From: Notolepis coatsorum
Taxonomy: Eukaryota; Chordata; Actinopteri; Aulopiformes; Paralepididae
Reading direction: 5' to 3'
NCBI GenBank assembly: GCA_963971535.1
Contig: OZ020589.1
Span: 87,371,796 to 87,435,795, forward strand
DNA length: 64,000 bases
Positions 46,363-58,918 of the stretch are shown here, piece after piece. The notes below the pieces were generated by a model. The model had not been told where the DNA came from and did not search any database. It saw nothing but the letters and a program-made list of their open reading frames with translations. The position numbers were made by a program, and so were the translations under genes. Positions within the stretch are counted from its first letter, which is position 1, and every line of letters begins with the position of its first letter.

Positions 46363-46540
46363 GTATGAACCGTTGTTTTTGTATTTCGGTTTAATTAATG
46401 CTTACACACTGTCTTTCATTTCATATTATTTCATATGTTTTTGCTGAAGTTGACTTGTACTGAGCTACATGTATTTAATAGTAGCTAACAATTGTTGTAA
46501 CTGTGGATGGCGCGCTGTTTTGAATGTGCGCGCGCGCTCG

Positions 46541-46745
46541 CTCTCTCTTTGAGTTTGTCATGAACGAGAGCAGAGGTGGACTACACGGTGATGATGGTAG
46601 CTCACGCCATGTTTTGTGTGTGCTGTGTTGGTTCAATAACAGGAGATCACCAATAAAACAACCATCAATTGAGTACCGTTGTCGGAGTCTACTTCCACCT
46701 CACACCAGACACAACGCAGATTGGATCACGCTACATAAACACTAA
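46541..46745 (+). other. Intronless copy with a short open frame
   Basis: The first block and the 67-base block are joined directly at 46575/46576 (66 of 67 bases identical to the other copy). The sequence then diverges exactly after CAATAACAG and continues GAGATCACCAATAAAAC. A 61-codon frame from ATG 46560 runs through both joints (MNESRGGLHGDDG...) to TAA at 46743-46745. Nothing is known to me with this sequence. Confidence 0.55.
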
Positions 46746-47187
46746 TCTGTGTTGCATGTACCTGACAAACTGAACTGTTTGTATTACAGTCATATTCCAA
46801 CTTAACTGAATGCACATGTGTGCATGTGTGTGGACTACTCTACTATTACAGGTATTGAAATGAACAATGCAACTTCCTTATACAAAAAAATAAAATAAAT
46901 TTTTATTTTTAATAAATAATTAAATATCGATACTTGCCGTCCCTGTATCGATACAGTATCGCCACGCAAAGTATTGTGATACTACTACGTATCGATTTTT
47001 TCCCCCACCCCTACACACGCTGCTCATGTGTAACAGAGGATAGAGAGGTGCTTGTCCCTAGTCTTATAATAAAATGGCAGAAAGACATGAAAAGAGGTAT
47101 AATAACAAGCATTGGAACTTGTTGTGGACGTTGAAGATGCTCTAGATAATATAAATGAAAAGGATTCTGAGATGATGATAATCATAG

Positions 47188-48154
47188 TTAACACTTTGGT
47201 CGCCAGGCTTATACAGAATAAACCATCCCACGCCAGCTCTATTTGTCTATGGAGAAGTTCCCCTTCTTTGCAGGGCTATAACTTTTTTAATTGTATTGCT
47301 AAATTGACATTACTATGGCCCATTCAACATCAAGTATCTATTGTTCAGGGTGTAGCAACGTTATACTTTTTCATTCACATATTCATACTAAAATATGGTC
47401 AAATAAAGTATAAAGTATGTTTTTATCGTTTTATTTAGCTTTCTCCAGAACAGAACGTGATTTATAGACCTAAATGCATTATATTGATGATTGTATACAG
47501 TTTGATAGCACTGCGCGAGATAAAAAATTTCAAATGGACGTGCTTCTAGAAGTTACTACTGATCATCTGATGTTGACCGGATGGGGGGGGGGGGGTCGTT
47601 TATAATTCCGTGGCCAACGTTAGATGATTCATCTAGTGTGGGTGATATGATCATCAGAGCAGTTTATATCGAACACGTTAAAAAATAACGCTGAATCTTA
47701 CCGTAGCTTCCTCATAGCGTTGGGTGATGAGCGTGGAGCAGAAATATTCCTATTATGGGATGTAGAAATATGCGATCCATTTCCAGGTTGTATAATAGTA
47801 TATACGTCCAAATCATGTTGTTTATCGAGTTATTGGTAACGGATTGCTTTCCGTTGTGTCTAGCTCGAGTCCTGGGACTATTAGCGAGTGATCGGACCGA
47901 ATTGGAATGAGCACCAGCTTCCATTTCCTGTTTCCGCTCTGGGCGATCCGCCGATCGGCCACCAGATGGCGCTCTTGAACCGTTGGAGAGTTGAGAGGGG
48001 ATCAACAGTAGATCTCAAGTCTCCGGGGGAGAAATATGATTTCGATCACAGATTTTTTTAAATATTGATATCAAAGACGTGGTACGGCGTCTTTGGCAGA
48101 ATGAGCCTGGCGGGGAATGACGTGGTAAGGCGTTTTTGGCGACCATAGTATTAA
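47188..48154. mobile_element. piggyBac-like MITE (copy E)
   Basis: TTAACACTTTGGTCGCCAGG and TTTTTGGCGACCATAGTATTAA are inverted ends. It is 967 bp. It belongs to the same subfamily as copy D, in inverted orientation. A G run lies at 47582-47595 in GGATGGGG...TCGTTTATAATTCC. Confidence 0.85.
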
Positions 48155-48217
48155 GGATAGTTAAGGATTTGATGTGTTAGATAAGGCAGTTAGTCACTCT
48201 GGCGAGAAAAGACTCAC

Positions 48218-48337
48218 CTCTGGGTCCGTTTCTTCGTCGTCGGGGTGCTCCTCGTAGGAGGAGTGCTCTGGGTTGCTGGCCTTGTCCAGCAGCTCGATAG
48301 CCAGGGTCCGACTCAAGGGCTGGGACACGAAGGGATG
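48218..48337 (-). CDS. map4k3: MAP4K kinase exon: end of kinase domain and linker
   Basis: This minus-strand exon of 120 bases (40 codons, phase 0 at both ends) follows an acceptor TTGCCAG and precedes the donor GTGAGT. It encodes HPFVSQPLSRTLAIELLDKA, the last helix of a GCK-type kinase domain, and then an acidic linker with EEHPDDEETDPE. In MAP4K proteins this segment directly follows the 'RP.A.K.LQ' end of the previous exon, as here with 50676-50757. The ELLDK motif is characteristic of MAP4K1/2/3/5. MAP4K3 is the closest from memory; another paralog is possible. The next downstream exon was not found in the 48 kb that follow on this strand. Confidence 0.8.
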
Positions 48338-48429
48338 CTGGCAAGGACACAGAATACATAAATACATTACTGGCAACAACTTTGAACAGCTTTAGAATCT
48401 GTACACTCAACAATTAATGTGTATACTCA

Positions 48430-48729
48430 CTGTATAGTGTATACTTACCCAATAAGAGCATCTATTTAGCATTTTTTGATTATATATATTAGATTAGATA
48501 TTAGATTATATATAATATTGCAACTATATTTATTGTAAGGCAAATATAACAGAGGGTATACATACCCTCATCTGCACCTTGACCTATTTACACTGCCTAC
48601 TTGCCCATATGCGCATACTAAGAGTTAATTATATTGCTATATTGTTTACACTGCCTATTTTAATTCTATTTCTACTTCTCCACTGTACTATAATTTTATG
48701 ACCTGTATCATATATTCTACTATCACATG
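48430..48729 (+). mobile_element. LINE 3' region (same family as 39230-40085), truncated
   Basis: AAGGCAAATATAACAGAGGG, CACCTTGACCTATTTACACT and GCCCATATGCGCATA are shared with the copy at 39230. The 3' tail is cut off, and the sequence runs into the hAT insertion and then the minisatellite. Confidence 0.75.
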
Positions 48730-49277
48730 TAGGGATGTCCCGATCACGTGATTTTCAGAAGAGCGGGATAAAAAAAAAATAAATAAAAAAAAAAATAAAA
48801 AATTATTCAACAAACATGCCCATGTTCACGTCTTAAACTCATACTGAGGCCTTAGTTTTGGTTTTAAATTGCATATCATCATTCATTTATTTGTTGTCAC
48901 ACAGAGCAGAAGAATTTTGCCAAAACAAATGCATTTCCTTTGATTTAATTATACATCAAATGATTTATGTCAAGGATGAGGGACATCCACTAGTTGCAGA
49001 ACTTGCAGTCACCTGATTTTTACAGACGATGGCACCATTGCTGCTGAAGCAGCAGGTTGGAGACAGAGTTTTTAGATTACTCCGGTTGCAATGCCTCGCT
49101 TGAATGAAGTTAACTTTTCACCTGGATAACGTCAACATTCAGGGTGAATGTAATGGGAGAAATTTATTAAATATAATTTTTTTGGATCGGATCGGAAAAG
49201 ATCGGTATCGGTAGATACTCAAAATCACATGATCGGGATCGGATCGGGAGCAAAAAAATTTGATCGGGACATCCCTA
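48730..49277. mobile_element. hAT MITE, 548 bp
   Basis: The 8-bp duplication ATCACATG lies at 48722-48729 and 49278-49285. Ends TAGGGATGTCCCGATC and GATCGGGACATCCCTA are perfect inverted repeats. GATCGG-rich subterminal motifs are present. There is no transposase. Confidence 0.95.
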
Positions 49278-49285
49278 ATCACATG

Positions 49286-49617
49286 CAGCATGTTGTGGTG
49301 GTCTATAGACTGCACTAAAGCAGCATGTTGCGGTGGTCTACACAGGGGTGTAGCTCCAGATTCTGGGCCCCATGAAAGAATGTATTTGTCGGCCCCCAGT
49401 GAATGCGAGCGCGCATAAGCGCGCGAGCGGATTTTTTTTTTGCCATTTTTTTATTGATGAAAACGCATAATATGGTTTTTACCTATACATTCGGATCAGC
49501 AGTTCAGCACCTGCACTGTTGGTGGGTGAGCCTAGTAAAGGATGTCTCATTGCGTTCATCTTCAATGAATGGACCAATGCAATAGTCTACCAAAGCCCCC
49601 CCTCTCTCTCTATATAT

Positions 49618-49666
<49 letters not shown>

Positions 49667-50662
49667 ACACACACTTCAGAAACAAACATAGTATCAATGA
49701 GAGCATCAATAATACACCTGAGTGATGTCTAGTAAAAAAAAAAAAAAAAAAAATGTTTGGGGGGCCCCCCCAGTGCTGGGCCCTTGGAATCATCCTAAGC
49801 TACCCCCCCCCAGCTACGCCCCTGGGTCTACATACTGCACTAAAGCAGCATGTTGCGGTGGTCTACATACTGCACTAAAGCAGCATGTTGCGGTGGTCTA
49901 TAGACTTCACTAAAGCAGCATGTTGTGGTGGTCTATAGACTGCACTAAAGCAGCATGTTGCGGTGGTCTATAGACTGCACTAAAGCAGCATGTTGCGGTG
50001 GTCTATAGACTGCACTAAAGAAGTATGTTGTGGTGGTCTATAGACTGCACTAAAGAAGTATGTTGTGGTGGTCTATAGACTGCACTAAAGCAGCATGTTG
50101 CGGTGGTCTATAGACTGCACTAAAGAAGTATGTTGTGGTGGTCTATAGACTGCACTAAAGCAGCATGTTGTAGTGGTCTATAGACTGCACTAGAGCAGCA
50201 TGTTGTGGTGGTCTACAGACTGCACTAAAGCAGCATGTTGTGGTGGTCTATAGACTGCACTAGAGCAGCATGTTGTGGTGGTCTATAGACTGCACTAAAG
50301 CAGCATGTTGTGGTGGTCTATAGACTGCACTAGAGCAGCATGTTGTGGTGGTCTATAGACTGCACTAAAGCAGCATGTTGTGGTGGTCTATAGACTGCAC
50401 TAGAGCAGCATGTTGTGGTGGTCTACAGACTGCACTAAAGCAGCATGTTGTGGTGGTCTATAGACTGCACTAGAGCAGCATGTTGTGGTGGTCTACAGAC
50501 TGCACTAAAGCAGCATGTTGTGGTGGTCTATAGACTGCACTAGAGCAGCATGTTGTGGTGGTCTACAGACTGCACTAAAGCAGCATGTTGTGGTGGTCTA
50601 TAGACTGCACTAGAGCAGCATGTTGTGGTGGTCTACAGACTGCACTAAAGCAGCATGTTGCT
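49286..50662 (+). repeat. Minisatellite of 35 bp, about 25 copies
   Basis: The unit contains GACTGCACTAAAGCAGCATG followed by TTGTGGTGGTCTATA. It is interrupted by a hAT MITE (49343-49824). From about 50165 to 50650, units alternate between ACTAAAG and ACTAGAG, giving a 70-bp higher-order period. It lies in a kinase intron and ends 13 bases before the exon at 50676-50757. Confidence 0.97.
49343..49824. mobile_element. hAT MITE, 482 bp, inside the minisatellite
   Basis: The 8-bp duplication GGTCTACA lies at 49335-49342 and 49825-49832. Ends CAGGGGTGTAGCT and AGCTACGCCCCTG are inverted. It contains a CA microsatellite (49620-49675) and a poly(A) run (49734-49752). Confidence 0.95.
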
Positions 50663-50675
50663 GTGACCAGCCCAC

Positions 50676-50757
50676 CTGTAATATCTTGTCCGCCGGCGGC
50701 CGCCTCTTTGGGTTCTTCGTAAGAGTTATCTTCACAAAATGGTGAAAGTTATTTGTC
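50676..50757 (-). CDS. map4k3: MAP4K kinase exon: kinase subdomain XI
   Basis: This minus-strand exon of 82 bases follows the acceptor TTTCCCCAAG and precedes the donor GTGGGC. Its first base completes the tryptophan codon begun by exon 53969-54031. The next 27 codons include FHHFVKITLTKNPKRRP and end ADKILQ. This is the conserved kinase subdomain XI with the invariant arginine (NPKRRP). The reading passes straight into HPFV of the next exon. Only 13 bases separate its 3' end from the 35-bp minisatellite, so the donor site lies almost against the repeat. MAP4K kinases act upstream of JNK. The family is clear, the paralog less so. Confidence 0.85.
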
Positions 50758-52353
<1,596 letters not shown>

Positions 52354-52594
52354 AAGGTAGAATCTGTAATGCGGGCAAACAGCAACCTCTAGGCAAAAGT
52401 GTCCCCGCTTGGTATTGCACTTTGTTTACATTTTGTGTTTTTGGTGCAATGTGTGCATTGGAGTTGAGTGGGGACAGGGTTGGAGAAATGCACACAACCC
52501 ACACATCAGACCAAAACACAAAATGTAAACAAAGTGCAATACCAAGCTAAGCCTAGAGGTTGCTGTTTGAAAGCATTACAGATTCTACATTTAA
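52354..52594. mobile_element. MITE with long inverted arms, about 240 bp
   Basis: Arms of roughly 95 bp are inverted (AGAATCTGTAATGC, CAAACAGCAACCTCTAGGC, TTGGTATTGCACTTTGTTTA). The loop is short, so it can fold nearly end to end. It is the same family as 42588-45280. Confidence 0.85.
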
Positions 52595-53233
52595 AGTCAT
52601 CTCGTTATGAAAATGGTAACTGTAATCTGTTATTGTAACCGTAGAAACACTGAGTGGATACTTGGATTACTAACACTTACTAAGGCAATCAAATGTTATG
52701 TATAATGGCTCAAATGTTATGTATATTCACAAATGTCTGTTTAATATAACATTTGTCTATGACATATTGGCACTGCAGGCGTGGAATATGCATCCTCTGA
52801 TGTCATTAATGTGAAGTTACACACCATCATTTTAAATCAGCCAATCAACAACTACCGGTTAAAATATACAGCAAATCAAATCACTGTTAATGTGATATTC
52901 AGTCCCAATTGAACACTTCCTTCCAAACCGAGGGTTGTTGTTTTATTTATTTTAGATAATTTATTGATAATAATGGTCACACACATTCTAACCAATAATA
53001 ACTGTCATCTTAGTCATATTTTAATCCAACTTTGGGAATAATGATTGGTAAAGGTTGTGGTTGTGTGATAATAACTTTATTTCATGAAATATCTAAATAA
53101 AAGTTTGCAAAATAATAAGAATATTGCAAACTACATATATTCAGATTTAAGAGGCAAAGTAACCAGAAAGTAATAAGTGGGATCCTTCTGAAAGTAACCG
53201 TACTAACCCTGCATATAAGACATGTGCATATAA
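52595..53233. other. Intron sequence, unassigned
   Basis: AT-rich, with no recognised element. Confidence 0.4.
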
Positions 53234-53400
53234 GTATAATAACATGTAAGGAGGCTGGCTGGTGATCTTCTACCTTACTAACCCAGCATAAAATACTGTG
53301 TATAATAACATGTAAGGCTGGTGATCTTCTACCTTACTAACCCAGCATAAAATACTGTGTATAATAACATGTAAGGAGGCTGACTGGTGTATTGGAGGAT
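53234..53400 (+). repeat. Tandem repeat of about 60-66 bp
   Basis: Units begin AACATGTAAGG at 53241, 53307 and 53366 and contain TCTTCTACCTTACTAACCCA. They differ by a small internal deletion (GAGGCTG). Confidence 0.9.
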
Positions 53401-53484
53401 CATAATTTCTCTATCTTCAGCCTGACCACTAGGGGCTACAGTATGTATGTACAGTGCAGTGGGAAGACAAATTAAAGTGCATTA

Positions 53485-53690
53485 AAGAGACAGGGCTTAT
53501 TTCAGTATAACTAATATTGAACTGGGGCTTATTTCAGTATATCTAATATTAAACTGGGGCTTATTTCAGTATCTGATATTGAACTGGGGCTTATTTCAGT
53601 ATATATTGAACTGGGGCTTATTTCAGTATATCTAATATTGAACTGGGGCTTATTTCAGTATATCTAATATTGAACTGGGGATAAATAATA
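53485..53690 (+). repeat. Minisatellite of about 32 bp, six copies
   Basis: The unit is GAACTGGGGCTTATTTCAGT followed by ATATCTAATATT. Two copies have internal deletions. Confidence 0.95.
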
Positions 53691-53857
53691 TGATAAGGTG
53701 AGAGATCTAAACGAACAAAACCATAATCCATCATTCACTGAATTCCATCCGGTAAAAGGACGTCCCACTTCCATTCAGTGACAATTAACTTGTCCTTCAC
53801 AGCGGACAAGAGTATGGGAGGAGAGAAGACGGGAGTGGAGGGTTAAGGGAGAGGGTC

Positions 53858-53928
53858 GCGGAGAGGAGGAGGAGGAGGAGGAGGAGGAGGAGGAGGAGGA
53901 GGAGGAGGAGGAGGAGGAGGAGGAGGAT
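53858..53928. repeat. GGA trinucleotide microsatellite
   Basis: About 70 bases of pure GGA repeat, 40 bases from the donor site of the exon at 53969-54031. Confidence 0.98.
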
Positions 53929-53968
53929 AGATGTATCTGGGAGGCAAGCGGAGACCGACTCAACTCAC

Positions 53969-54031
53969 CACTTCACTTTGTCTTTCAACTTGGGCGGCTG
54001 GAAGTTACTTTTGGTCATCAAGAACAGAGCT
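53969..54031 (-). CDS. map4k3: MAP4K kinase exon: substrate-lobe segment
   Basis: This minus-strand exon of 63 bases follows the acceptor TGTCCTCAG and precedes the donor GTGAGT. Its first base closes an arginine codon. It encodes ALFLMTKSNFQPPKLKDKVK and the first two bases of a tryptophan codon. In MAP4K3 and MAP4K5 the human segment is nearly identical at this place in the kinase C-lobe. The TK rather than SK variant favours MAP4K3. The expected upstream exon (with the 'LHPM' part) was not found up to 64000, so the gene continues beyond the window. Confidence 0.85.
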
Positions 54032-54043
54032 CTGAGGACATGG

Positions 54044-54240
54044 GATAAGATAAGATAGTGCTTTACTGATCCCCCTCGGGTGTCATAGGACAATAAAGGT
54101 CGATCTGAATAAAACATTTTATATGAGAAAAATAAACAGTGTAAACAATATAATTAACTCTAAATATAAAAATATAAGAAAGATAAACAGATGTGCAGAT
54201 GAGGGTCTGTTACAATAAATAATTGTAATATATAATATGA
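54044..54240 (-). mobile_element. LINE 3' end (GGATTATCTTATC-tail family), minus strand
   Basis: GATAAGATAAGATAGTGCTT and TGATCCCCCTCGGG form the reversed tail. GTGCAGATGAGGGTCTGT is shared with the copy at 28489-28768. Confidence 0.75.
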
Positions 54241-54397
54241 GTAAGAGTACAAGTAAACGGTATAGAGAGCGCCGTGTACACAGTACCCTGACTATAACAC
54301 CATATACAGGGCACCCTGACTATAACACGATATATGCCTTACGTTGTAGTCCATGCAGATTTCGGTGGTTAAGACACACTTAGTAATATAGTAATAA

Positions 54398-54700
54398 TTA
54401 TAATAATAATACACTTTATTTGAATAGCACTTTTCATAAGAAAATTGCAGCTCAAAGTGCTTCACAACAGAAAAAAATACATAAAATGAGCACATACAGT
54501 GCAGACATATAAAATCACAGTTTTTCACATTAGGATCTAACATCCCAACAGGCCACCTTGTTTATGGTTTGATTCTGTTTGAAAATAGACAATAAAAAGA
54601 GTAAGATAGAATAGACAGAGTAAAATAGTGCAATAGTGCACTGCAATAAGTAGTAGAATAGAATAGACATAAAATGAGCACATAAAGTGCAGACATATAA
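54398..54700 (-). mobile_element. LINE 3' end, minus strand
   Basis: AATTGCAGCTCAAAGTGCTT and TTTTTCACATTAGGATCTAA are the reverse of 38086-38511. It is noncoding. Confidence 0.75.
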
Positions 54701-55428
54701 AATAATTTTTTTTACAGTGCAATAAAATAGTTAACACATTCCTAATAGTAGAGAAGAGGGTGACAGAATGAAGAGGAGACGATTTGGAGACAATCTGGAG
54801 TGCAATTATAGATTCCAACTGATAAGGGGGGGGGGGGGTGGCTGGTAGCGATCTGGTTAATGATGGGGTCAGAGCCACATTGATATTCAGGATGCGAGCC
54901 TGCTTGTGCTCCTGGAGGCTGCTGGCCAGGGCCTGGGCTAATTACACCACCCCGCTAATGTTCTTCATTTCCATGCCGGGTATTCCTGTAAACGCGCCCC
55001 TGTAGACGCTCCCGCACATCAGTTGGGAACAGAAGCCTTTTAGTAAACAGTCTGTCAGGAGGCTTAGAGAGCTAAGCACTGTTACCAGCTGACTGTGCGG
55101 CGGGTGGAACGTGTCTCTGTGTCTAGAAGCTGTCAAAACATATCGACGGCTGCAGAAAGACAGCGTGACGCAGGAAGGTGTGTGTTTCTGTAGCCGTCGC
55201 ATTTCGGACTCAATTATTTTTATTTATTTACTATAGACCTGTTCGTTGTTTACAAACAACGAACAAGTCACATGACCAAGTTGCCCCCTACCTGCGTGAG
55301 CTGCTACGCTATATCCTAAATATAGATACATAAATTCCAGATTGTATATGTTTTTCTTTCTCTCCAATTTAGTCATTATGCCAATTCCCTGCGCTGGTCA
55401 TTGCGCTACCCTCTGTCGGACTGGGGAG

Positions 55429-55500
<72 letters not shown>

Positions 55501-56084
55501 TATATATATATCCACATCCCTCTGTACACTGCTGGCCAGTATGACTTACTACCATAGTGTCTGTAAAGGCCAATGAGTGTTCTTGTTATAGATTATTATT
55601 ATTATTTAGTATTATTATTATCTATATATTATATTATATATTGGAACTAGGCACTGTTTTAGACTGTCTTATTTATGTTTGGACACTAGGGCTCACCACC
55701 CATTACAGCCCACTCCTATAAATAGCCAAGGTGATCACTGCATTTTGGTGCACCTGTGATTAGGATACAATTTTCTACCTGTTTCACTGTTTCACTGTTG
55801 GATCTGAGCAATTGACAACTGTTCTGTTTAAAACCGTCATTCACTATCATTTACCTTTGGACAACAATAAACCCTGTAAACCGTAAGAGGAGCAACTTTG
55901 GACATTCAATTCATTCAACATCACAACTTTGGGACTGAGTAGGATAAGTAATAGCGGGTGCACCGTGGACGCTTGTCAATTCACTGGGGAGCGACAAGTG
56001 GCCACTACAGTGTCTTTATACCTGTATCACTGTACATATTAATACTACAACTTTTTTTTTTCTTTTTTTTTTTTAACATTTCTA
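54701..56084. other. Mostly unassigned, with repeat fragments
   Basis: A G run lies at 54827-54838. The perfect 11-bp hairpin GTTCGTTGTTT/AAACAACGAAC lies at 55241-55264. At 55362-55427 there is a minus-strand tail of the 477-bp SINE family (TTTAGTCATTATGCCAATTC), cut by an AT microsatellite at 55428-55510. The rest is not recognised. Confidence 0.45.
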
Positions 56085-56321
56085 TAACCTTTATTTACCC
56101 AGGCAAGCAAGTAAGAACAAATTCTAATTTTATTTATTGTCAAAAGTATGCATAATGTTGTGTTAATTCCACAACAAGAGATATGTAATGTTAATTACCT
56201 GAAATTATTCCATTTTTTGGGGGGGGGAAACCCTGCATATATCGGTATCGGTTGATATCGGTATCGGAAATTAAGAGTTGGACAATATCGGTATAGGTAA
56301 AAAAGCCAATATCGAGCATCC
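56085..56321. mobile_element. One-ended hAT fragment
   Basis: The right end GCCAATATCGAGCATCCCTA with TATCGGTATCGG motifs upstream is a typical fish hAT end. No matching left end was found. A G run lies at 56218-56227. Confidence 0.5.
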
Positions 56322-56500
56322 CTACGATTAGCACTATTACTCAGTAGTACTAATTGATGTATTTTATACCTAGTTTAACCTGTAAATTGTATATAACGAT
56401 TGCACTTTACTGTTACATTTGCACTGTGATTGGATGCCAAATTTATTTTTGTTGTACTGTACTTGTGCTGTATGACAATACATTGCACTAATCTAACCAT

Positions 56501-56565
56501 AGGGTTGGGTACCGTTCACATTTGAACCGAAACCAGTACCTGGGAATCGATACCGGTACTTTACA
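56501..56565. mobile_element. One-ended hAT fragment next to the minisatellite
   Basis: AGGGTTGGGTACCGTTCAC and GAATCGATACCGGTAC look like a hAT left end. It stops where the 34-bp array starts. Confidence 0.45.
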
Positions 56566-56754
56566 CCTCTACCTGTGCCCTCACACACACTGACCTCTAA
56601 CAGTACCTGTGCCCTCACACACACTGACCTCTAACAGTACCTGTGCCCTCACACACACTGACCTCTAACAGTACCTGTGCCCTCACACACACTGACCTCT
56701 AACAGTACCTGTGCCCTCACACACACTGACCTCTAACAGTACCTGTGCCCTAAC

Positions 56755-57199
56755 CAGTGCACATTTTTTTCAGTAAATAGTAATCTAACTTGTTACTTTT
56801 TACAAGCCAGTAATCTGATTACAGTTACTTTTCCAAGTGGCTGTGAGTTACTATTTAGTTACTATCTCATAATGCTGATGATAAGAGAGCCAGGGGTACA
56901 GTCAGCTGGACCGGAGTATGGCCTGATGGCTGATGACGTCTCACGATGACCTGTCTGAGCAGCCAATCATGATTTATGACATATGCACTTTCAATAAAGC
57001 ATTATTTAAAAAAAAAAAAAAACTGTTGTCATTCTTGTGGCAGCAGCAGGGGGGACGACGACGACGACTTTGTAACTTAGTTACTTTCAAAGTAACTAAG
57101 TTACTTTTATAATCAAGTAATCAGTAAAGTAACTAGATTACTTTTTAAAGGAGTAATCAGTAATCAGATTATTTTTACATGTAATCTGTGGCATCACTG
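56755..57199. mobile_element. hAT MITE in the minisatellite, 445 bp
   Basis: The near-perfect 8-bp duplication is GCCCTAAC (56747-56754) and GCCCTCAC (57200-57207). The right end GTGGCATCACTG matches the hAT at 60154-62242, and the left end is CAGTGCAC. Interior AGTAATCTGATTAC motifs are shared. Confidence 0.85.
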
Positions 57200-57621
57200 G
57201 CCCTCACACACACTGACCTCTAACAGTACCTGTGCCATCACACACACTGACCTCTAACAGTACCTGTGCCCTCACACACACTGACCTCTAACAGTACCTG
57301 TGCCCTCACACACACTGACCTCTAACAGTACCTGTGCCCTCACACACACTGACCTCTAACAGTACCTGTGCCCTCACACACACTGACCTCTAACAGTACC
57401 TGTGCCCTCACACACACTGACCTCTAACAGTACCTGTGCCCTCACACACACTGACCTCTAACAGTACCTGTGCCCTCACACACACTGACCTCTAACAGTA
57501 CCTGTGCCCTCACACACACTGACCTCTAACAGTACCTGTGCCCTCACACACTGACATCATTGACCTCTAACAGTACCTGTGCCCTCACACACACTGACCT
57601 CTACCAGACCTGTGCCCTCAC

Positions 57622-58530
57622 CAGGGACGCGGCTATTGGGGGTGCTGCGGGGGCTGCAGCACCCCCTGCTGGCGGGGAGTGTAACTGCAACTGCAAGGTT
57701 GTTTTGGCTTTTATTCCATTGTAACCGAGGCTACTCAATGTCACAGAGCGGAGCGGCACTGCAGATTTACCCTACTCTTGGAATTCATTGCCAGATCCTC
57801 ATAGGGGCAGGGGCGCTGTCTCGATAATGCAGTGTTATTAACAGCGTGTAGCCGACGCATGAACTGGTTGGGATTCGAATAGATGCGGCCTGGAAGCGTC
57901 AACGCGGAACTGGAAATCCGTTGGTAAAGCGGGAACGAATTGCAGAGAGGGAGGACTGACTGAACTTCAGTGGAGAGTGTGTTTACTTGTGTCTCTCAGA
58001 AAAGAAATGTCTCAAAAACGAATATCTGATTTCTTTAATAATAATAACCTGGACTTGCTGCATATGCATCAGCATATTCTGGACATTCTGTCATGAAGGG
58101 ACATGTTGTCATGAAGGAGTTTATTTCCACCACTCCTGAACGCAAAACCATTCGGTGTTCTACCGTCTTCGGAATAGGTAATGTGTGTTTATTATCGCTC
58201 CTGCAGGGATTGTTGTTGTGACAGTGACACACAGACACAGACACACACACAGATCCTGTGCGGTGTGCGAAACGAAAGTCCAACCGCTATATTGTTGCCG
58301 CTTGCGTCTAAATCGACAATAAATCGTCTTCTGATTAGAGAAAAAACTGCTGCATTTCGTGTGTGAACTGTCCACATGTTGGTGTTCAAGTTTGTCTGTT
58401 GTAGTCTAAAATATTGATCTTTCAAATGAATGGAAAATCACGAATGATGCGCTTCGCGCAAGCATTTAATATGACGTTGTTATTATTATTATTTATCTCC
58501 CCCAAGTCTGACCCACTTCCCACGTGCCTG
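57622..58530. mobile_element. hAT derivative (copy 1 of a tandem pair)
   Basis: The 8-bp duplication GCCCTCAC lies at 57614-57621 and 58531-58538. Ends CAGGGACGCGG and CCCACGTGCCTG are inverted with mismatches. Near 58007, ATG opens MSQKRISDFFNNNN, which resembles the start of TTF-type hAT transposases, but it stops after about 30 codons. It has a CA patch at 58226-58250. Confidence 0.88.
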
Positions 58531-58918
58531 GCCCTCACACACACTGACCTCTAACAGTACCTGTGCCCTCACACACACTGACCTCTAACAGTACCTGTGC
58601 CCTCACACACACTGACCTCTAACAGTACCTGTGCCCTCACACACACTGACCTCTAACAGTACCTGTGCCCTCACACACACTGACCTCTAACAGTACCTGT
58701 GCCCTCACACACACTGACCTCTAACAGTACCTGTGCCCTCACACACACTGACCTCTAACAGTACCTGTGCCCTCACACACACTGACCTCTAACAGTACCT
58801 GTGCCCTCACACACACTGACCTCTAACAGTACCTGTGCCCTCACACACTGACATCATTGACCTCTAACAGTACCTGTGCCCTCACACACACTGACCTCTA
58901 CCAGACCTGTGCCCTCAC

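Larger units (their letters stand above)
45474..47013. mobile_element. hAT transposon derivative, 1540 bp
   Basis: The 8-bp duplication CACACGCT lies at 45466-45473 and 47014-47021. Ends TAGGGGTGGGAATC and CCCCCACCCCTA are inverted. Subterminal regions are rich in CGATAC/GTATCG. No transposase core was recognised. The interior holds an exon-intron-exon-like segment and a second, intronless copy of it (46086-46745). Confidence 0.92.
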
